Notes under the pieces: model-generated | Seen by the model: the letters and a program-made list of their open reading frames with translations, nothing else | Told to the model about the DNA's origin: nothing | Databases searched by the model: none | Assembly (NCBI RefSeq): GCF_007896895.1 | Contig: NZ_VOGW01000148.1 | Location: 1,876-57,048, forward strand | DNA: 55,173 bases | Reading direction: 5' to 3' | Origin: Streptomyces misionensis | GTDB taxonomy: Bacteria > Actinomycetota > Actinomycetes > Streptomycetales > Streptomycetaceae | Program-made: the position numbers and the translations under genes | Shown: positions 8,289 through 16,781 of the stretch, one piece after another | Position numbering within the stretch: position 1 is the stretch's first letter | How the letters are laid out: every line of letters starts with the position of its first letter

Positions 8289-9200
8289 ATGACTCAGTCG
8301 CACCCCAGGATCAGCAAGGCTGTCATTCCGGCGGCAGGCCTCGGCACCCGGTTCCTGCCGGCCACCAAGGCCACTCCCAAGGAGATGCTGCCGGTCGTCG
8401 ACAAGCCGGCGATCCAGTACGTGGTCGAGGAGGCCGTGTCGGCGGGGCTCGACGATGTCCTCATGGTCACCGGTCGCAACAAGCGTCCCCTGGAGGACCA
8501 CTTCGACCGCAACTACGAGCTGGAATCGGCCCTGGAGAAGAAGGGCGACGAGGAACGGCTCGCCCGGGTGCGCCAGTCCAGCGACCTGGCGACCATGCAC
8601 TACGTCCGCCAGGGCGACCCCAAGGGCCTCGGCCACGCCGTGCTCTGCGCGGCCCCGCACGTCGGCCGCGAGCCCTTCGCCGTCCTCCTCGGCGACGACC
8701 TGATCGACCCGCGCGACCCCCTGCTCGCCCGCATGATCGAGACCCAGGAGCGGCACGGCGGCAGCGTGATCGCCCTGATGGAGGTCGCGCCCGAGCAGAT
8801 CCACCTGTACGGCTGCGCGGCCGTGGAGGCCACCGGCGAGGACGGCGTCGTCCGGGTGACCGGGCTGGTGGAGAAGCCGGACGCGGCGGACGCCCCGTCC
8901 AACTACGCGATCATCGGCCGATATGTCCTCGACCCGCACGTCTTCGACATACTGCGGACGACCGAGCCGGGCCGCGGCGGCGAGATCCAGCTGACCGACG
9001 CCCTCCAGCAACTGGCCGACGACGAGAAGGTCGGCGGCCCGGTGCACGGCGTCGTCTTCCAGGGCCGCCGTTACGACACCGGCGACCGTGGCGACTATCT
9101 GCGTGCCATTGTCAGACTCGCATGCGAACGTGAAGACCTGGGCCCGGACTTCCGGGCCTGGCTCCGCAGTTACGTAGCCGAGGAGATGCAGCAGAGTTGA
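8289..9200 (+). CDS. galU: UTP-glucose-1-phosphate uridylyltransferase
   Basis: Makes UDP-glucose from UTP and glucose-1-phosphate for cell-envelope glycans and trehalose. The 303-residue protein has the nucleotide-binding motif AAGLGTRFLPATKATPKEML (residues 15-34), VVDKPAIQYVVEEA after it, and GLVEKP near residue 197, all standard for bacterial GalU. ATG at 8289 is the first start in frame that gives the family N-terminus. Its stop overlaps the TTG start of the downstream glp gene, so the two are probably translationally coupled and transcribed together. Confidence 0.96.
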   Translation: MTQSHPRISKAVIPAAGLGTRFLPATKATPKEMLPVVDKPAIQYVVEEAVSAGLDDVLMVTGRNKRPLEDHFDRNYELESALEKKGDEERLARVRQSSDLATMHYVRQGDPKGLGHAVLCAAPHVGREPFAVLLGDDLIDPRDPLLARMIETQERHGGSVIALMEVAPEQIHLYGCAAVEATGEDGVVRVTGLVEKPDAADAPSNYAIIGRYVLDPHVFDILRTTEPGRGGEIQLTDALQQLADDEKVGGPVHGVVFQGRRYDTGDRGDYLRAIVRLACEREDLGPDFRAWLRSYVAEEMQQS

Positions 9201-10519
9201 GCAGCGCCGCGCCCCGCCCCACCGGCGAAGACGACCTGTGGTCGGTGGACGAGCACCTGGAGGACATCCTCTCCAGCGTCCACCCCCTGGAGCCCATCGA
9301 ACTCCAACTGCTGGACGCCCAGGGCTGTGTCCTGGTGGAGGACGTCACCGTGCCGGTGTCGCTGCCGCCGTTCGACAACAGCTCCATGGACGGCTACGCG
9401 GTGCGGGTCGCGGACGTGGAGGGGGCCGGCGAGGAGTTCCCCGCCGTCCTGGAGGTCGTCGGGGACGTCGCGGCGGGCGCGGACGACCCGGTGCGGGTCG
9501 GCCCCGGCCAGGCCGCCCGGATCATGACCGGCGCCCCGCTGCCGCCGGGCGCCGAGGCCGTCGTCCCCGTCGAGTGGACCGACGGCGGGCTCGGCGAGGG
9601 CCCGGCGACCGGCATGCGGGCGCGCAGCCTCGCCCCCGAGGGCGCCGAGGGGCAGGTGCGCGTGCACCGGCCCGTGGCGGCCCGCGCGCACGTACGGGCC
9701 GAGGGCAGCGACGTGAAGGCCGGGGACCGCGCCCTGGAGGCCGGTACGATCCTCGGCCCGCCGCAGATCGCGCTGCTCGCCGCGATCGGCCGCGGCACGG
9801 TGAAGGTGCGCCCCCGCCCGCGCGTGGTCGTCGTCTCCACCGGCAGCGAACTCGTCCAGCCCGGCGAGTCGCTGGGCGGCGGGCGGATCTACGACTCCAA
9901 CAGCTTCGCCCTCACCGCCGCCGCGCGGGACGCGGGCGCCATCGCCTACCGGGTGGGCGCCGTCGCCGACGACGCCGAGACCCTGCGCTCCACCATCGAG
10001 GACCAGCTGATCCGCGCCGATCTGCTGGTCACCACGGGCGGGGTCAGCGTCGGGGCGTACGACGTGGTCAAGGAAGCCCTGGCGGACATCGGCGACGAGG
10101 ACGTGGCGGGCAGCGGCATCGAGTTCCGCAAGCTGGCCATGCAGCCCGGCAAGCCCCAGGGCTTCGGCGCCATCGGCCCCGACCACACGCCCCTGCTGGC
10201 GCTGCCCGGCAACCCCGTGTCGTCGTACGTCTCCTTCGAACTGTTCGTGCGGCCCGCGATCCGCGCCCTGATGGGCCTCACCGACCTGCACCGGCCGCGG
10301 GTGCGGGCCACGCTGAAGGCGGACAAGGCGCTGCGCTCCCCGAAGGGCCGCCGGCAGTTCCTGCGCGGCCGGTACGCCGACGGCGAGGTGATCCCGGTGG
10401 GCGGGGCGGGCTCCCACCTGGTCGCCGCGCTGGCGCAGGCGGACGCGCTGATCGTCGTACCCGAGGACCTGGAGTCGGTCGAGCCCGGCACCGAGGTGGA
10501 GGTCGTGGTGCTCGGCTGA
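9197..10519 (+). CDS. glp: Gephyrin-like molybdotransferase Glp (MoeA family)
   Basis: MoeA/gephyrin E-domain protein of 440 residues that inserts molybdate into molybdopterin; in Corynebacterium the Glp paralogue has been recruited to the divisome together with its membrane receptor GlpR. Sequence shows NSSMDGYAVR (domain I), MTGAPLPPGAEAVVPVEW, the MPT-binding STGSELV and TTGGVSVG motifs, and a C-terminal MoeA domain IV. The TTG start at 9197 overlaps the galU stop and gives the usual N-terminus. It is followed by moaC and mog, and four genes later by a GlpR-type protein, so both molybdenum cofactor work and a division role are possible. Confidence 0.92.
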   Translation: MSSAAPRPTGEDDLWSVDEHLEDILSSVHPLEPIELQLLDAQGCVLVEDVTVPVSLPPFDNSSMDGYAVRVADVEGAGEEFPAVLEVVGDVAAGADDPVRVGPGQAARIMTGAPLPPGAEAVVPVEWTDGGLGEGPATGMRARSLAPEGAEGQVRVHRPVAARAHVRAEGSDVKAGDRALEAGTILGPPQIALLAAIGRGTVKVRPRPRVVVVSTGSELVQPGESLGGGRIYDSNSFALTAAARDAGAIAYRVGAVADDAETLRSTIEDQLIRADLLVTTGGVSVGAYDVVKEALADIGDEDVAGSGIEFRKLAMQPGKPQGFGAIGPDHTPLLALPGNPVSSYVSFELFVRPAIRALMGLTDLHRPRVRATLKADKALRSPKGRRQFLRGRYADGEVIPVGGAGSHLVAALAQADALIVVPEDLESVEPGTEVEVVVLG

Positions 10520-10624
10520 GGAGCCTCCTGGTCAGCTGTGCGGGGCTACTTGGCGGTACCGTGTCGCGCACAACAGGCCCGCGCACCGCACGGCGACGGG
10601 CCCGGACCGGGAGCGCCGTACAGC

Positions 10625-11137
10625 ATGACCGAACCGTCCCGGGGGCAGACCCCCGGATCCCCCGCACAGGACCGTCTGACGCACCTCGACGCGGCCGGCG
10701 CGGCCCGCATGGTCGACGTCTCGGAGAAGGACGTGACCGCGCGCACCGCACGCGCCGGCGGCCGCGTCCTGGTCTCCCCCCGCGTGGTCGAGCTGCTGCG
10801 CGGCGAGGGGGTGCCCAAGGGCGACGCGCTGGCCACCGCGCGGATCGCGGGCATCATGGGCGCCAAGCGCACCCCGGACCTGATCCCGCTGTGCCACCCG
10901 CTGGCGGTGTCGGGTGTGAAACTGGACCTGTCGGTCACGGACGACGCCGTCGAGATCACGGCCACCGTGAAGACCACGGACCGCACGGGCGTCGAGATGG
11001 AGGCCCTCACCGCGGTGACGGTCGCCGCGCTCACGGTGATCGACATGGTCAAGGCGGTCGACAAGGGAGCGGTCATCACGGACGTACGGGTCGAGGAGAA
11101 GACGGGCGGCAAGTCGGGCGACTGGAGCCGGTCATGA
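10625..11137 (+). CDS. moaC: Cyclic pyranopterin monophosphate synthase MoaC
   Basis: Second half of the first step of molybdenum cofactor synthesis: converts the MoaA product (3',8-cyclo-GTP) to cyclic pyranopterin monophosphate. The 170-residue protein has all core motifs: [18 protein letters not shown] at the N-terminus, the [13 protein letters not shown] segment, and [14 protein letters not shown] with the following Asp/Lys residues (DMVKAVDK). ATG at 10625 was chosen because it gives the family N-terminus; an upstream start at 10538 adds unrelated Arg-rich sequence. Its last four bases overlap the next start (ATGA), so moaC and mog are coupled. Confidence 0.95.
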   Translation: MTEPSRGQTPGSPAQDRLTHLDAAGAARMVDVSEKDVTARTARAGGRVLVSPRVVELLRGEGVPKGDALATARIAGIMGAKRTPDLIPLCHPLAVSGVKLDLSVTDDAVEITATVKTTDRTGVEMEALTAVTVAALTVIDMVKAVDKGAVITDVRVEEKTGGKSGDWSRS

Positions 11138-11634
11138 GCTATCGCGCGCTGGTGGTCACCGCCTCCAACCGGGCCGCCGCGGGGGTCTACGAGGACAAGG
11201 GCGGCCCGCTGATCGCCGACGGCCTCGCGCGCCTCGGCTTCACGGTGGACGGCCCCCGGGTCGTGCCGGACGGGGAGCCGGTCGAGGCGGCCCTGCGCGA
11301 GGGGGTGGCCGCCGGGTACGACGCGATCGTCACCACCGGCGGCACCGGCCTCACCCCGACCGACCGCACCCCCGAGGCGACCCGCGCGGTGCTCGACCAC
11401 GAGGTGCCGGGCATCGCCGAGGCCATCCGGGCCGTCGGCCTCGCCAAGGTGCCGACGGCGGCGCTGTCCCGGGGCGTGGCCGGGGTGGCCGGCCGCACCC
11501 TGATCGTCAATCTCCCGGGCTCCACGGGCGGCGTGAAGGACGGCCTGGCCGTCCTGGAGCCCCTGCTGACCCATGCCGTCGACCAGATCCGCGGCGGCGA
11601 CCATCCCAGACCCAGCAGTGGGGGTGCGAGCTGA
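11134..11634 (+). CDS. mog: MogA/MoaB family molybdenum cofactor protein (molybdopterin adenylyltransferase)
   Basis: Adenylates molybdopterin before MoeA/Glp inserts molybdate. The 166-residue protein is a single MoaB/MogA fold: [11 protein letters not shown] at the N-terminus, [20 protein letters not shown] in the middle (MPT-binding), and the [14 protein letters not shown] loop near the C-terminus. It starts at ATG 11134 overlapping the moaC stop by four bases. Together with glp and moaC this is a compact molybdopterin cluster. Confidence 0.93.
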   Translation: MSYRALVVTASNRAAAGVYEDKGGPLIADGLARLGFTVDGPRVVPDGEPVEAALREGVAAGYDAIVTTGGTGLTPTDRTPEATRAVLDHEVPGIAEAIRAVGLAKVPTAALSRGVAGVAGRTLIVNLPGSTGGVKDGLAVLEPLLTHAVDQIRGGDHPRPSSGGAS

Positions 11635-11654
11635 ACGGCTCCGTCTGGCCGGTC

Positions 11655-12278
11655 GTGCTGGCGGACGGCGATGTCGTCCTCCGGCCGATAAAGCTGCGCG
11701 ACCAGGGGGCCTGGCGCGAGGTGAACCGGCGCAACCGGGACTGGCTGCGCCCCTGGGAGGCCACGATCCCGCCGCCCACCCCGAGCGGTCCGGTCGCGCA
11801 CCGGCCGACCTACCGGCAGATGGTCCGGCATCTGCGCCGCGAGGCCAACGCCGGCCGGATGCTGCCGTTCGTCATCGAGTACCAGGGGCGGCTCGTCGGG
11901 CAGTTGACGGTGGCCGGGATCACCTGGGGGTCCATGTGCTCCGGGCACATCGGCTACTGGGTGGACGAGGCGGTGGCCGGGCGCGGAGTGATGCCGACGG
12001 CCGTCGCGCTGGCGGTGGACCACTGCTTCCGCGGCGTGGGGCTGCACCGCATCGAGGTGTGCATCCGCCCGGAGAACCGGCCCAGCCGGCGGGTGGTGGA
12101 GAAACTCGGATTCCGCGAGGAGGGGCTGCGCCCGCGGTATCTGCACATCGACGGCGCCTGGCGCGACCACATGGTCTTCGCGCTCACCGCCGAGGAGGTG
12201 CCGGACGGGCTGCTCGGACGCTGGCGGCGGGCGCGCCCGGCGGAGCGGGAGCAACGGAATCCACAGAACAGTAATTGA
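11655..12278 (+). CDS. GNAT family N-acetyltransferase (RimJ-like)
   Basis: Acetyl-CoA-dependent N-acetyltransferase of about 207 residues, RimJ/RimL type. Motifs seen are VLRPIKLRDQGAWREV at the N-terminus, IGYWVDEAVAGRGVMPTAVA (acetyl-CoA pyrophosphate loop) and GLHRIEVCIRPENRPSRRVV with KLGFREEGLRPRYL, diagnostic of this branch. It likely acetylates a protein N-terminus or small molecule; the target is unknown. The GTG at 11655 is the first canonical start, but the conserved reading extends eight codons further up to a CTG at 11631 that overlaps the mog stop; the true start may be there. It sits in the glp-glpR run. Confidence 0.88.
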   Translation: MLADGDVVLRPIKLRDQGAWREVNRRNRDWLRPWEATIPPPTPSGPVAHRPTYRQMVRHLRREANAGRMLPFVIEYQGRLVGQLTVAGITWGSMCSGHIGYWVDEAVAGRGVMPTAVALAVDHCFRGVGLHRIEVCIRPENRPSRRVVEKLGFREEGLRPRYLHIDGAWRDHMVFALTAEEVPDGLLGRWRRARPAEREQRNPQNSN

Positions 12279-12411
12279 ATATATGTTCGATAATGATCGG
12301 CTCTCGACCGCCTCCATGGCAGAGAATTACCTCGTGCGAGCGGTCCGCCGATCGCATCGGTCGCAAAAAATGCTGGAAATATCAGCCAGATCGTGCGACA
12401 CACCGGCCCAA

Positions 12412-12432
12412 TTGGCCGATCCCCTCGGCCAA
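12412..12432. promoter_or_regulatory. Inverted repeat upstream of glpR/sepX-type gene
   Basis: Perfect 8-base arms TTGGCCGA and TCGGCCAA separated by five bases, ending 20 bases before the GTG start at 12453. The 174-base gap it lies in is unusually A+T-rich for this genome and also carries a GACAC motif (about 12396-12400), the core of WhiA sites. An operator is an inference. Confidence 0.45.
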
Positions 12433-12452
12433 ACCCCTCTACGGTGTGAGGC

Positions 12453-13607
12453 GTGAGCAGCAGCGGCCTCATCTACGCAGTCATTGTCGGGGCCTGGGCC
12501 GCCTACTTGGTGCCGATGTGGCTCCGTAGGCAGGACGAGCTGAACGAGGCCCGTCCGACGGAACGCTTCAGCACCGCCATCCGGCTGCTGTCCGGACGGG
12601 CGGGTATGGAGCGCCGGTACGCCAAGGACCTGCGGGCGCGCTCCACCCAGGAGGGGGAGCCGGACGCCGTCGACCCGGACGCCGTCACCGACTCGGTGGA
12701 CGTCCGGGCCTTCGCCATGCCCCCGACCCGCCGTCAGATTCCGGTGGACACGGACCCCGAGGCACCCAGGAGCGCGGAACCGGACCGGGACCAGGACCCC
12801 GTCCGGCAGCACGCACCGGCGCCCCGACGCACACCCTCGGCGCAGGCCGCCGCGGCGCGCGCCCGGCGCTCCAAGGTGCTCGCGCGCCGCCGGCGCACCA
12901 CCGTGCTGCTCTTCCTCGCCTTCACCCTCGGCGCGATCGTCGCCGCCGTCGGCGGCCTCGCCTTCCTCTGGGCGCCCGGCGTGCCCGCCGTGCTCCTGAG
13001 CGCGTACATCGCCTATCTGCGCGCCCAGGAACGCCGCCGCTTCGCCTACCAGATGGACCGCCGCCGCGCCGAGGTCGCCGCCCAGCGGCTGCGCGAGCGC
13101 CAGCCGCGCCGCCGGGTGCCCGCGCCCGAGGCGGCCCACGCCGCCGACGAACCGGAGGACGTCACAGGGACCGACACGGACCCCGGCCTCCTCGCCCTCG
13201 CCGCGGACCGGCGCGCCCTCGTGGAACAGACCGACCACGCCGAGTGGGTCGACCAGCAGCGTGAGCGGCAGCAGCGGCCCGGACGCGGGGACAGCTGGGA
13301 ACCGGTGCCGGTGCCGCTGCCCACCTATGTGACCGCCCCCGTCGCCCCCCGGGCCACCTCCGGCATCGACCTCGGCGGGCCGGACACCTGGAGTTCGGCC
13401 CGCTCCAGCGCGGTCGCCCCGGAGGCCGAGGCGGGCCCCGCGAGCGCCGAGGAGAGCGAGCCGGCGTCCGCCGCCGAGGACCGGCCGGCCGACGGCCGCA
13501 GCGACGCCCGACGCGCCGCCTCCGCCCGCCGGGCACGCGAGCGCGGCCGCACCCCGCTCTTCGACCAGTACGAGGACGGCGACCGCCCGCGGGCCGCCAA
13601 CGAGTGA
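12453..13607 (+). CDS. glpR: GlpR/SepX-type membrane protein (gephyrin-like molybdotransferase receptor, cell division)
   Basis: Actinobacteria-specific membrane protein of 384 residues. The N-terminus (SSGLIYAVIVGAWAAYLVP) is a transmembrane helix followed by the conserved RRxDELxEARxxERFSxAIRLLSGR stretch; a second hydrophobic pair lies near residues 150-195; the rest is charged and Arg/Ala/Glu-rich, probably disordered. From family knowledge, GlpR binds Glp at the division site in corynebacteria and the Streptomyces protein SepX, needed for cross-walls and spore septa, appears to be the same family. The position just after glp/moaC/mog fits. GTG 12453 is used because it begins the TM helix. 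Equivalence with SepX is from memory and should be checked. Confidence 0.8.
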   Translation: MSSSGLIYAVIVGAWAAYLVPMWLRRQDELNEARPTERFSTAIRLLSGRAGMERRYAKDLRARSTQEGEPDAVDPDAVTDSVDVRAFAMPPTRRQIPVDTDPEAPRSAEPDRDQDPVRQHAPAPRRTPSAQAAAARARRSKVLARRRRTTVLLFLAFTLGAIVAAVGGLAFLWAPGVPAVLLSAYIAYLRAQERRRFAYQMDRRRAEVAAQRLRERQPRRRVPAPEAAHAADEPEDVTGTDTDPGLLALAADRRALVEQTDHAEWVDQQRERQQRPGRGDSWEPVPVPLPTYVTAPVAPRATSGIDLGGPDTWSSARSSAVAPEAEAGPASAEESEPASAAEDRPADGRSDARRAASARRARERGRTPLFDQYEDGDRPRAANE

Positions 13608-13698
13608 CGGCCGCCACACCGCGGAATCCGCACCTGACCGGTCGGGGAACGGATTTCCAAGCACCCCGATCGGGATGCTAGAGTTTCACTCGTTGCAA

Positions 13699-13772
13699 GG
13701 GCCTGTGGCGCAGTCCGGTAGCGCACCTCGTTCGCATCGAGGGGGCCAGGGGTTCAAATCCCCTCAGGTCCA
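13699..13772 (+). tRNA. tRNA-Ala(CGC)
   Basis: Complete cloverleaf: acceptor GGGCCTG pairs with CAGGTCC; D-stem GCGC/GCGC; anticodon stem CCTCG/CGAGG with loop TTCGCAT, so the anticodon is CGC (reads GCG, alanine); five-base variable loop; T-stem AGGGG/CCCCT with loop TTCAAAT; discriminator A. The CCA end is not fully encoded. The sequence downstream holds a terminator-like hairpin and no integrase, so this tRNA is not the attachment site of the mobile element. Confidence 0.95.
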
Positions 13773-13810
13773 CGCACGACTGTTCTCGAGTTCTCTCGGG
13801 GGCGGTTGAC

Positions 13811-13845
13811 GAGATCCCGCCGATCACACGATCGGTCGGGATCTC
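13811..13845 (+). terminator. Hairpin downstream of tRNA-Ala
   Basis: Near-perfect inverted repeat: GAGATCCCG and CGATC on the left pair with GATCG and CGGGATCTC on the right around a short ACAC loop, about 40 bases after the tRNA. The rest of 13,773-14,006 holds no gene that I can support. Confidence 0.65.
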
Positions 13846-14006
13846 TGTCGTTTCCGGGGTTGTTCGAGAGTGCTCGCGGTGGGCGAGCGGCGGACCGCCT
13901 TGCCGGCGGCCCCGAAGAGGCACCCTCGCCGCGCCTACCGCCCCCGGACCTCTGTGCACGTCTCGCGCTACCCGGTCGGTGAGAACCGACCGGGGCCTCG
14001 GCGCGT

Positions 14007-14492
14007 CTACAGGAGCTTGGCGTAGCAGAGGCTCTCCTCGTGGAAGCGGTAGTAGCCGAACTTGGCGCACGGCTCGTAACCGCTGGAGCTGTACAGGGCG
14101 ACGGCCTCCGGCTGCTTGGTGCCGGTCTCCAGGACCATCCGGACGCGGCCGGCCGCGCGGGCGTCCTCCTCCAGGGCGGCCAGTATCCGTCTGGCCAGGC
14201 CCCGGCCGCGCATCTGCTCGATCACGAACATGCGCTTCAGCTCGGCGTCGCCGTCCGCGTAACCCTCGTCGTTGCGGTCCTGACTGCGCCAGCCGCCGGT
14301 GGCCACCGGCCGGTCGGCCTCGTCGTACGCGATCAGATAGAGGCCCCGGGGCGGGAGGAAGTCCTCCGGCGTGAGGACCGTGGCGTCGCCGTCGTCGCCG
14401 TAGCGTTCGGCGTACTCGGCCTGGACCACGTCGTTGAGCTTGATGGCGTCGGGATGGTCGAAACGGACGCAGCGGAGGTTCATGCTGGGCAT
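14007..14492 (-). CDS. GNAT family N-acetyltransferase
   Basis: Acetyl-CoA-dependent acetyltransferase of 161 residues with unknown substrate. The acetyl-CoA loop reads KRMFVIEQMRGRGLARRILA (Q/RxxGxG/A), followed by ALEEDARAAGRVRMVLETG and ALYSSSGYEPC, the usual GNAT order. The ATG at 14492 follows AGGAAAGCG and gives MPSMNLRCVRFDHPDA; the open frame continues upstream without support. It is a single gene between the tRNA-Ala and exonuclease III. Confidence 0.88.
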   Translation of the reverse strand: MPSMNLRCVRFDHPDAIKLNDVVQAEYAERYGDDGDATVLTPEDFLPPRGLYLIAYDEADRPVATGGWRSQDRNDEGYADGDAELKRMFVIEQMRGRGLARRILAALEEDARAAGRVRMVLETGTKQPEAVALYSSSGYEPCAKFGYYRFHEESLCYAKLL

Positions 14493-14748
14493 CGCGCTTT
14501 CCTGCGAGAGGGGCCCCTCGGCGTGAGGGCTCCGTCCAGTGTGCCGGTAGCGCGCCCCGGCGCTGTCTGTGACCTCGGTCCTCCCGTGGGCGAGGCCGGA
14601 GTCCGCCGACCCGGGCCGACCGGTGACGCACGACCTGACCGGACGCCGTCGTCGAGAGATGGGGAACAGGGACGGGGAGTATTCGCAAAAGGACACCCGT
14701 GACCATTTCGAGGGGAACCGAAAGGGCCGGTTTTTCAGGGCGGCAGTA

Positions 14749-14778
14749 TCGGGGACGTCAGTTTCGGGGACGTCAGTT
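14749..14778 (+). repeat. Tandem 15-base direct repeat
   Basis: Two perfect copies of TCGGGGACGTCAGTT stand head to tail, followed by the first four bases of a third. The unit is a multiple of three and would insert SFGDV in the frame that leads into the small membrane protein below. Confidence 0.85.
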
Positions 14779-14915
14779 TCGGTACGCCGATCCCTGAGGA
14801 AGTTCTCGCCTGGTACCGGCAGGATCAGGAGCGCCTGGTCGCGGAGAAGGCGGCGAGGCCGGCGCGTCGGGGAGCGTGGAACCGCCGTCGGGATGCTCTG
14901 GCGGCGCGGCATGCA

Positions 14916-15179
14916 ATGATTGAGCGGCCCCTTCTGATCGATGTCCGCTGCCTCCCGGCGTCCTACGGTTCGACCGTGCTGGTCGGCTGTTTGTTCGGCG
15001 AGGATTCGCCGGCCGAATACATCGTGATCGGCGTTTGTTGCGCCCTTTTCTTCGGCCTGCCTGTACTCTTTGTGCTTTTTGCAATGAGCAGGATGCGCAG
15101 CAACGCGCATGAGCAAAGGGCCTTCTGCCGGCTTTCGCGTCGTGTGGTGGCCGGCGAGCGCGGCGGGATGCGCCGGTAA
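14916..15179 (+). CDS. Small single-pass membrane protein, possibly remnant of a longer gene
   Basis: Encodes 87 residues not recognised as any family. One clear transmembrane segment (YIVIGVCCALFFGLPVLFVL) near residues 45-65 is followed by a basic tail. The same frame stays open for about 220 bases upstream and reads like protein (PIPEEVLAWYRQDQERLVAE), but has no canonical start after an in-frame TGA near 14701, and the ATG at 14916 has no good ribosome-binding site. It may therefore be the 3' part of a gene that lost its start, or a normal gene with an unusual start. Base composition is more A+T-rich than its neighbours. The rest of 14,493-14,915 shows nothing else beyond the 15-base tandem repeat. 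Confidence 0.4.
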   Translation: MIERPLLIDVRCLPASYGSTVLVGCLFGEDSPAEYIVIGVCCALFFGLPVLFVLFAMSRMRSNAHEQRAFCRLSRRVVAGERGGMRR

Positions 15180-15208
15180 TGTACGGCACCGCAGGCAAGG
15201 AGAGTGCT

Positions 15209-16012
15209 TTGATCACAGTGACCTCGGTGAACGTGAACGGGCTGCGGGCCGCCGCCAGGAAGGGCTTCGTCCAGTGGCTGGCCGCGACGGAGGCGGACGT
15301 CGTCTGCCTCCAGGAGGTGCGCGCCGAGCCGCACCAGCTGCCCGAGGAGGCCGGGCGGCCCGCGGGCTGGCACGTGGTGCACGCCCCGGCCGCGGCCAAG
15401 GGCCGCGCGGGCGTCTCGCTCTACACCCGGCGCGAGCCCGACCGGACCCGGATCGGCTTCGGCTCCGCCGAGTTCGACGGCAGCGGCCGCTATGTCGAGG
15501 CCGACCTGCCCGGCGTCACCGTGGTCTCCCTGTACCTACCCTCCGGCGAGGTCGGCACCGAGCGGCAGGAGGAGAAGGTCCGCTTCATGGGGGAGTTCCT
15601 GGCCCACCTCAAGCGGCTGCGCGAACGGGCCGCCGCCGAGGGCCGCGAGGTGCTCGTCTGCGGCGACTGGAACATCGCCCACCGCGAGGCCGACCTCAAG
15701 AACTGGCGCGGCAACACCAAGAAATCCGGTTTCCTCCCCGAGGAGCGCGCCTGGCTCGACCAGGTCCTCGACCCGGCCGACGGCGGCTACGTCGACGTCG
15801 TCCGCGCGCTGCATCCGGACACCGAGGGCCCGTACACATGGTGGTCGTACCGGGGCCGGGCCTTCGACAACGACTCGGGATGGCGGATCGACCACCACTA
15901 CGCCACGCCCGGCCTCGCCGCCCGCGCCCTCAAGGCACGTGTGGAGCGCGCCGCCTCGCACGCCGAGCGCTGGTCCGACCACGCGCCGGTGACCGTGGTC
16001 TACGGTCCCTGA
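15209..16012 (+). CDS. xth: Exodeoxyribonuclease III (AP endonuclease)
   Basis: Cytosolic Mg-dependent exonuclease III/AP endonuclease of base excision repair, 267 residues. Family motifs seen: SVNVNGLRAA at the N-terminus (Asn), VVCLQEVRAEP (catalytic Glu), LYLPSG, CGDWNIAHREADLKN (Asp, Asn), and the C-terminal WRIDHHYAT and WSDHAPVT (catalytic Asp-His). The TTG start at 15209 is supported by AAGGAGAG seven bases upstream and gives MITVTSVNVNG; the 15179 start would add ten unconserved residues. It is tail to tail with the MerR gene, with only seven bases between stops. Confidence 0.95.
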   Translation: MITVTSVNVNGLRAAARKGFVQWLAATEADVVCLQEVRAEPHQLPEEAGRPAGWHVVHAPAAAKGRAGVSLYTRREPDRTRIGFGSAEFDGSGRYVEADLPGVTVVSLYLPSGEVGTERQEEKVRFMGEFLAHLKRLRERAAAEGREVLVCGDWNIAHREADLKNWRGNTKKSGFLPEERAWLDQVLDPADGGYVDVVRALHPDTEGPYTWWSYRGRAFDNDSGWRIDHHYATPGLAARALKARVERAASHAERWSDHAPVTVVYGP

Positions 16013-16019
16013 GCCGGGC

Positions 16020-16697
16020 TCAGTCCCGCTTGCTCAGTCGCCGGTCCAGGGCCAGGGACAGTTCCGCGTCGACCACGCTGCGGGCGAGGGGGCGCAGGCG
16101 GTGCAGGTCCTCTTCGGGGGCGTGGCGCAGGACCATGGTGGTGAACAGGTCGGCCAGGGCCTCGGCGTGTTCGCGGACGCGTTCGCCGGCGGCCAGCACC
16201 TCGGCGAGCGGGATGCCCTCGCGGACCAGGGCGGAGGAGACGTCCAGCAGCCGGCGGCTGATGTGCACGATCTCCTCGCCGTCGGTGCCCAGGTAGCCCG
16301 CCTTCAGCGCGGCGGCCAGGTTCTCCGGGGTGACCTGGCCCTCGAAGCGGGCGGCCAGTTCCTCCGGGGTGAGGCGGATCGGTTCCTCCTCGGTCGGGGT
16401 GCCCACGCCGAGCAGGTCGGCGACGTCCCGGCCCTGGTCGAGGGCCTCGGCGAGTTCCGCGATGCCGGTCAGGGTGTGGCCGCGCTCCAGTAGGGCGCCG
16501 ATGGTGCGCAGCCGGGCCAGGTGGTGGTCGTCGTACCAGGCGAGGCGGCCCTCGCGGCGGGGCGGGGGCAGCAGCTTGCGCTCGCGGTAGAAGCGCAGGG
16601 TGCGCACGGTGATGCCGGCCAGCCGCGCCAGTTCCTCCGTGCGGTACTCGCGCGGGCCCCGACGGGCTGCCTCCGGGTGTTCTGCGTCTCCTGCCAC
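16020..16697 (-). CDS. MerR family transcriptional regulator
   Basis: DNA-binding regulator of 225 residues. The N-terminal winged helix reads EYRTEELARLAGITVRTLRFYRERKLLPPPRREGRLAWYDDHHLARLRTI-type, with helix-turn-helix near residues 20-40 and the second helix pair after it. The long C-terminal part (residues 90-225) is helical, Ala/Leu/Glu-rich, without obvious cysteine metal sites, so it is more like a ligand-binding or multidrug-sensing MerR than a metal sensor. It is divergent from the Baeyer-Villiger-type monooxygenase gene and is a likely regulator of it; two inverted repeats lie between them. Confidence 0.9.
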   Translation of the reverse strand: MAGDAEHPEAARRGPREYRTEELARLAGITVRTLRFYRERKLLPPPRREGRLAWYDDHHLARLRTIGALLERGHTLTGIAELAEALDQGRDVADLLGVGTPTEEEPIRLTPEELAARFEGQVTPENLAAALKAGYLGTDGEEIVHISRRLLDVSSALVREGIPLAEVLAAGERVREHAEALADLFTTMVLRHAPEEDLHRLRPLARSVVDAELSLALDRRLSKRD

Positions 16698-16745
16698 GCC
16701 CGAAGCCTATGGCGTACCGCGGGTAACTTTCCTTTCCGCGCCCCC

Positions 16746-16757
16746 TACCGCTCGGTA
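16746..16757. promoter_or_regulatory. Inverted repeat in the merR-monooxygenase intergenic region (distal)
   Basis: Perfect five-base arms TACCG and CGGTA around CT, 49 bases upstream of the MerR start. MerR proteins bind dyads lying between -35 and -10 of a divergent promoter; this is a candidate but short. Confidence 0.35.
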
Positions 16758-16781
16758 CGGAGCTGTTCTACAGTCCCATCG

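Noticed and set aside
13699..13772. tRNA-Ala as attachment site of the mobile element
   Set aside because: The element's direct repeats match pmt, not this tRNA, and lie 20 kb away; no second copy of the tRNA 3' end was found in the window.
14569..14919. Plus-strand 116-residue open frame before the small membrane protein
   Set aside because: Arg-rich text without family features in a frame different from the protein-like one; no ribosome-binding site.
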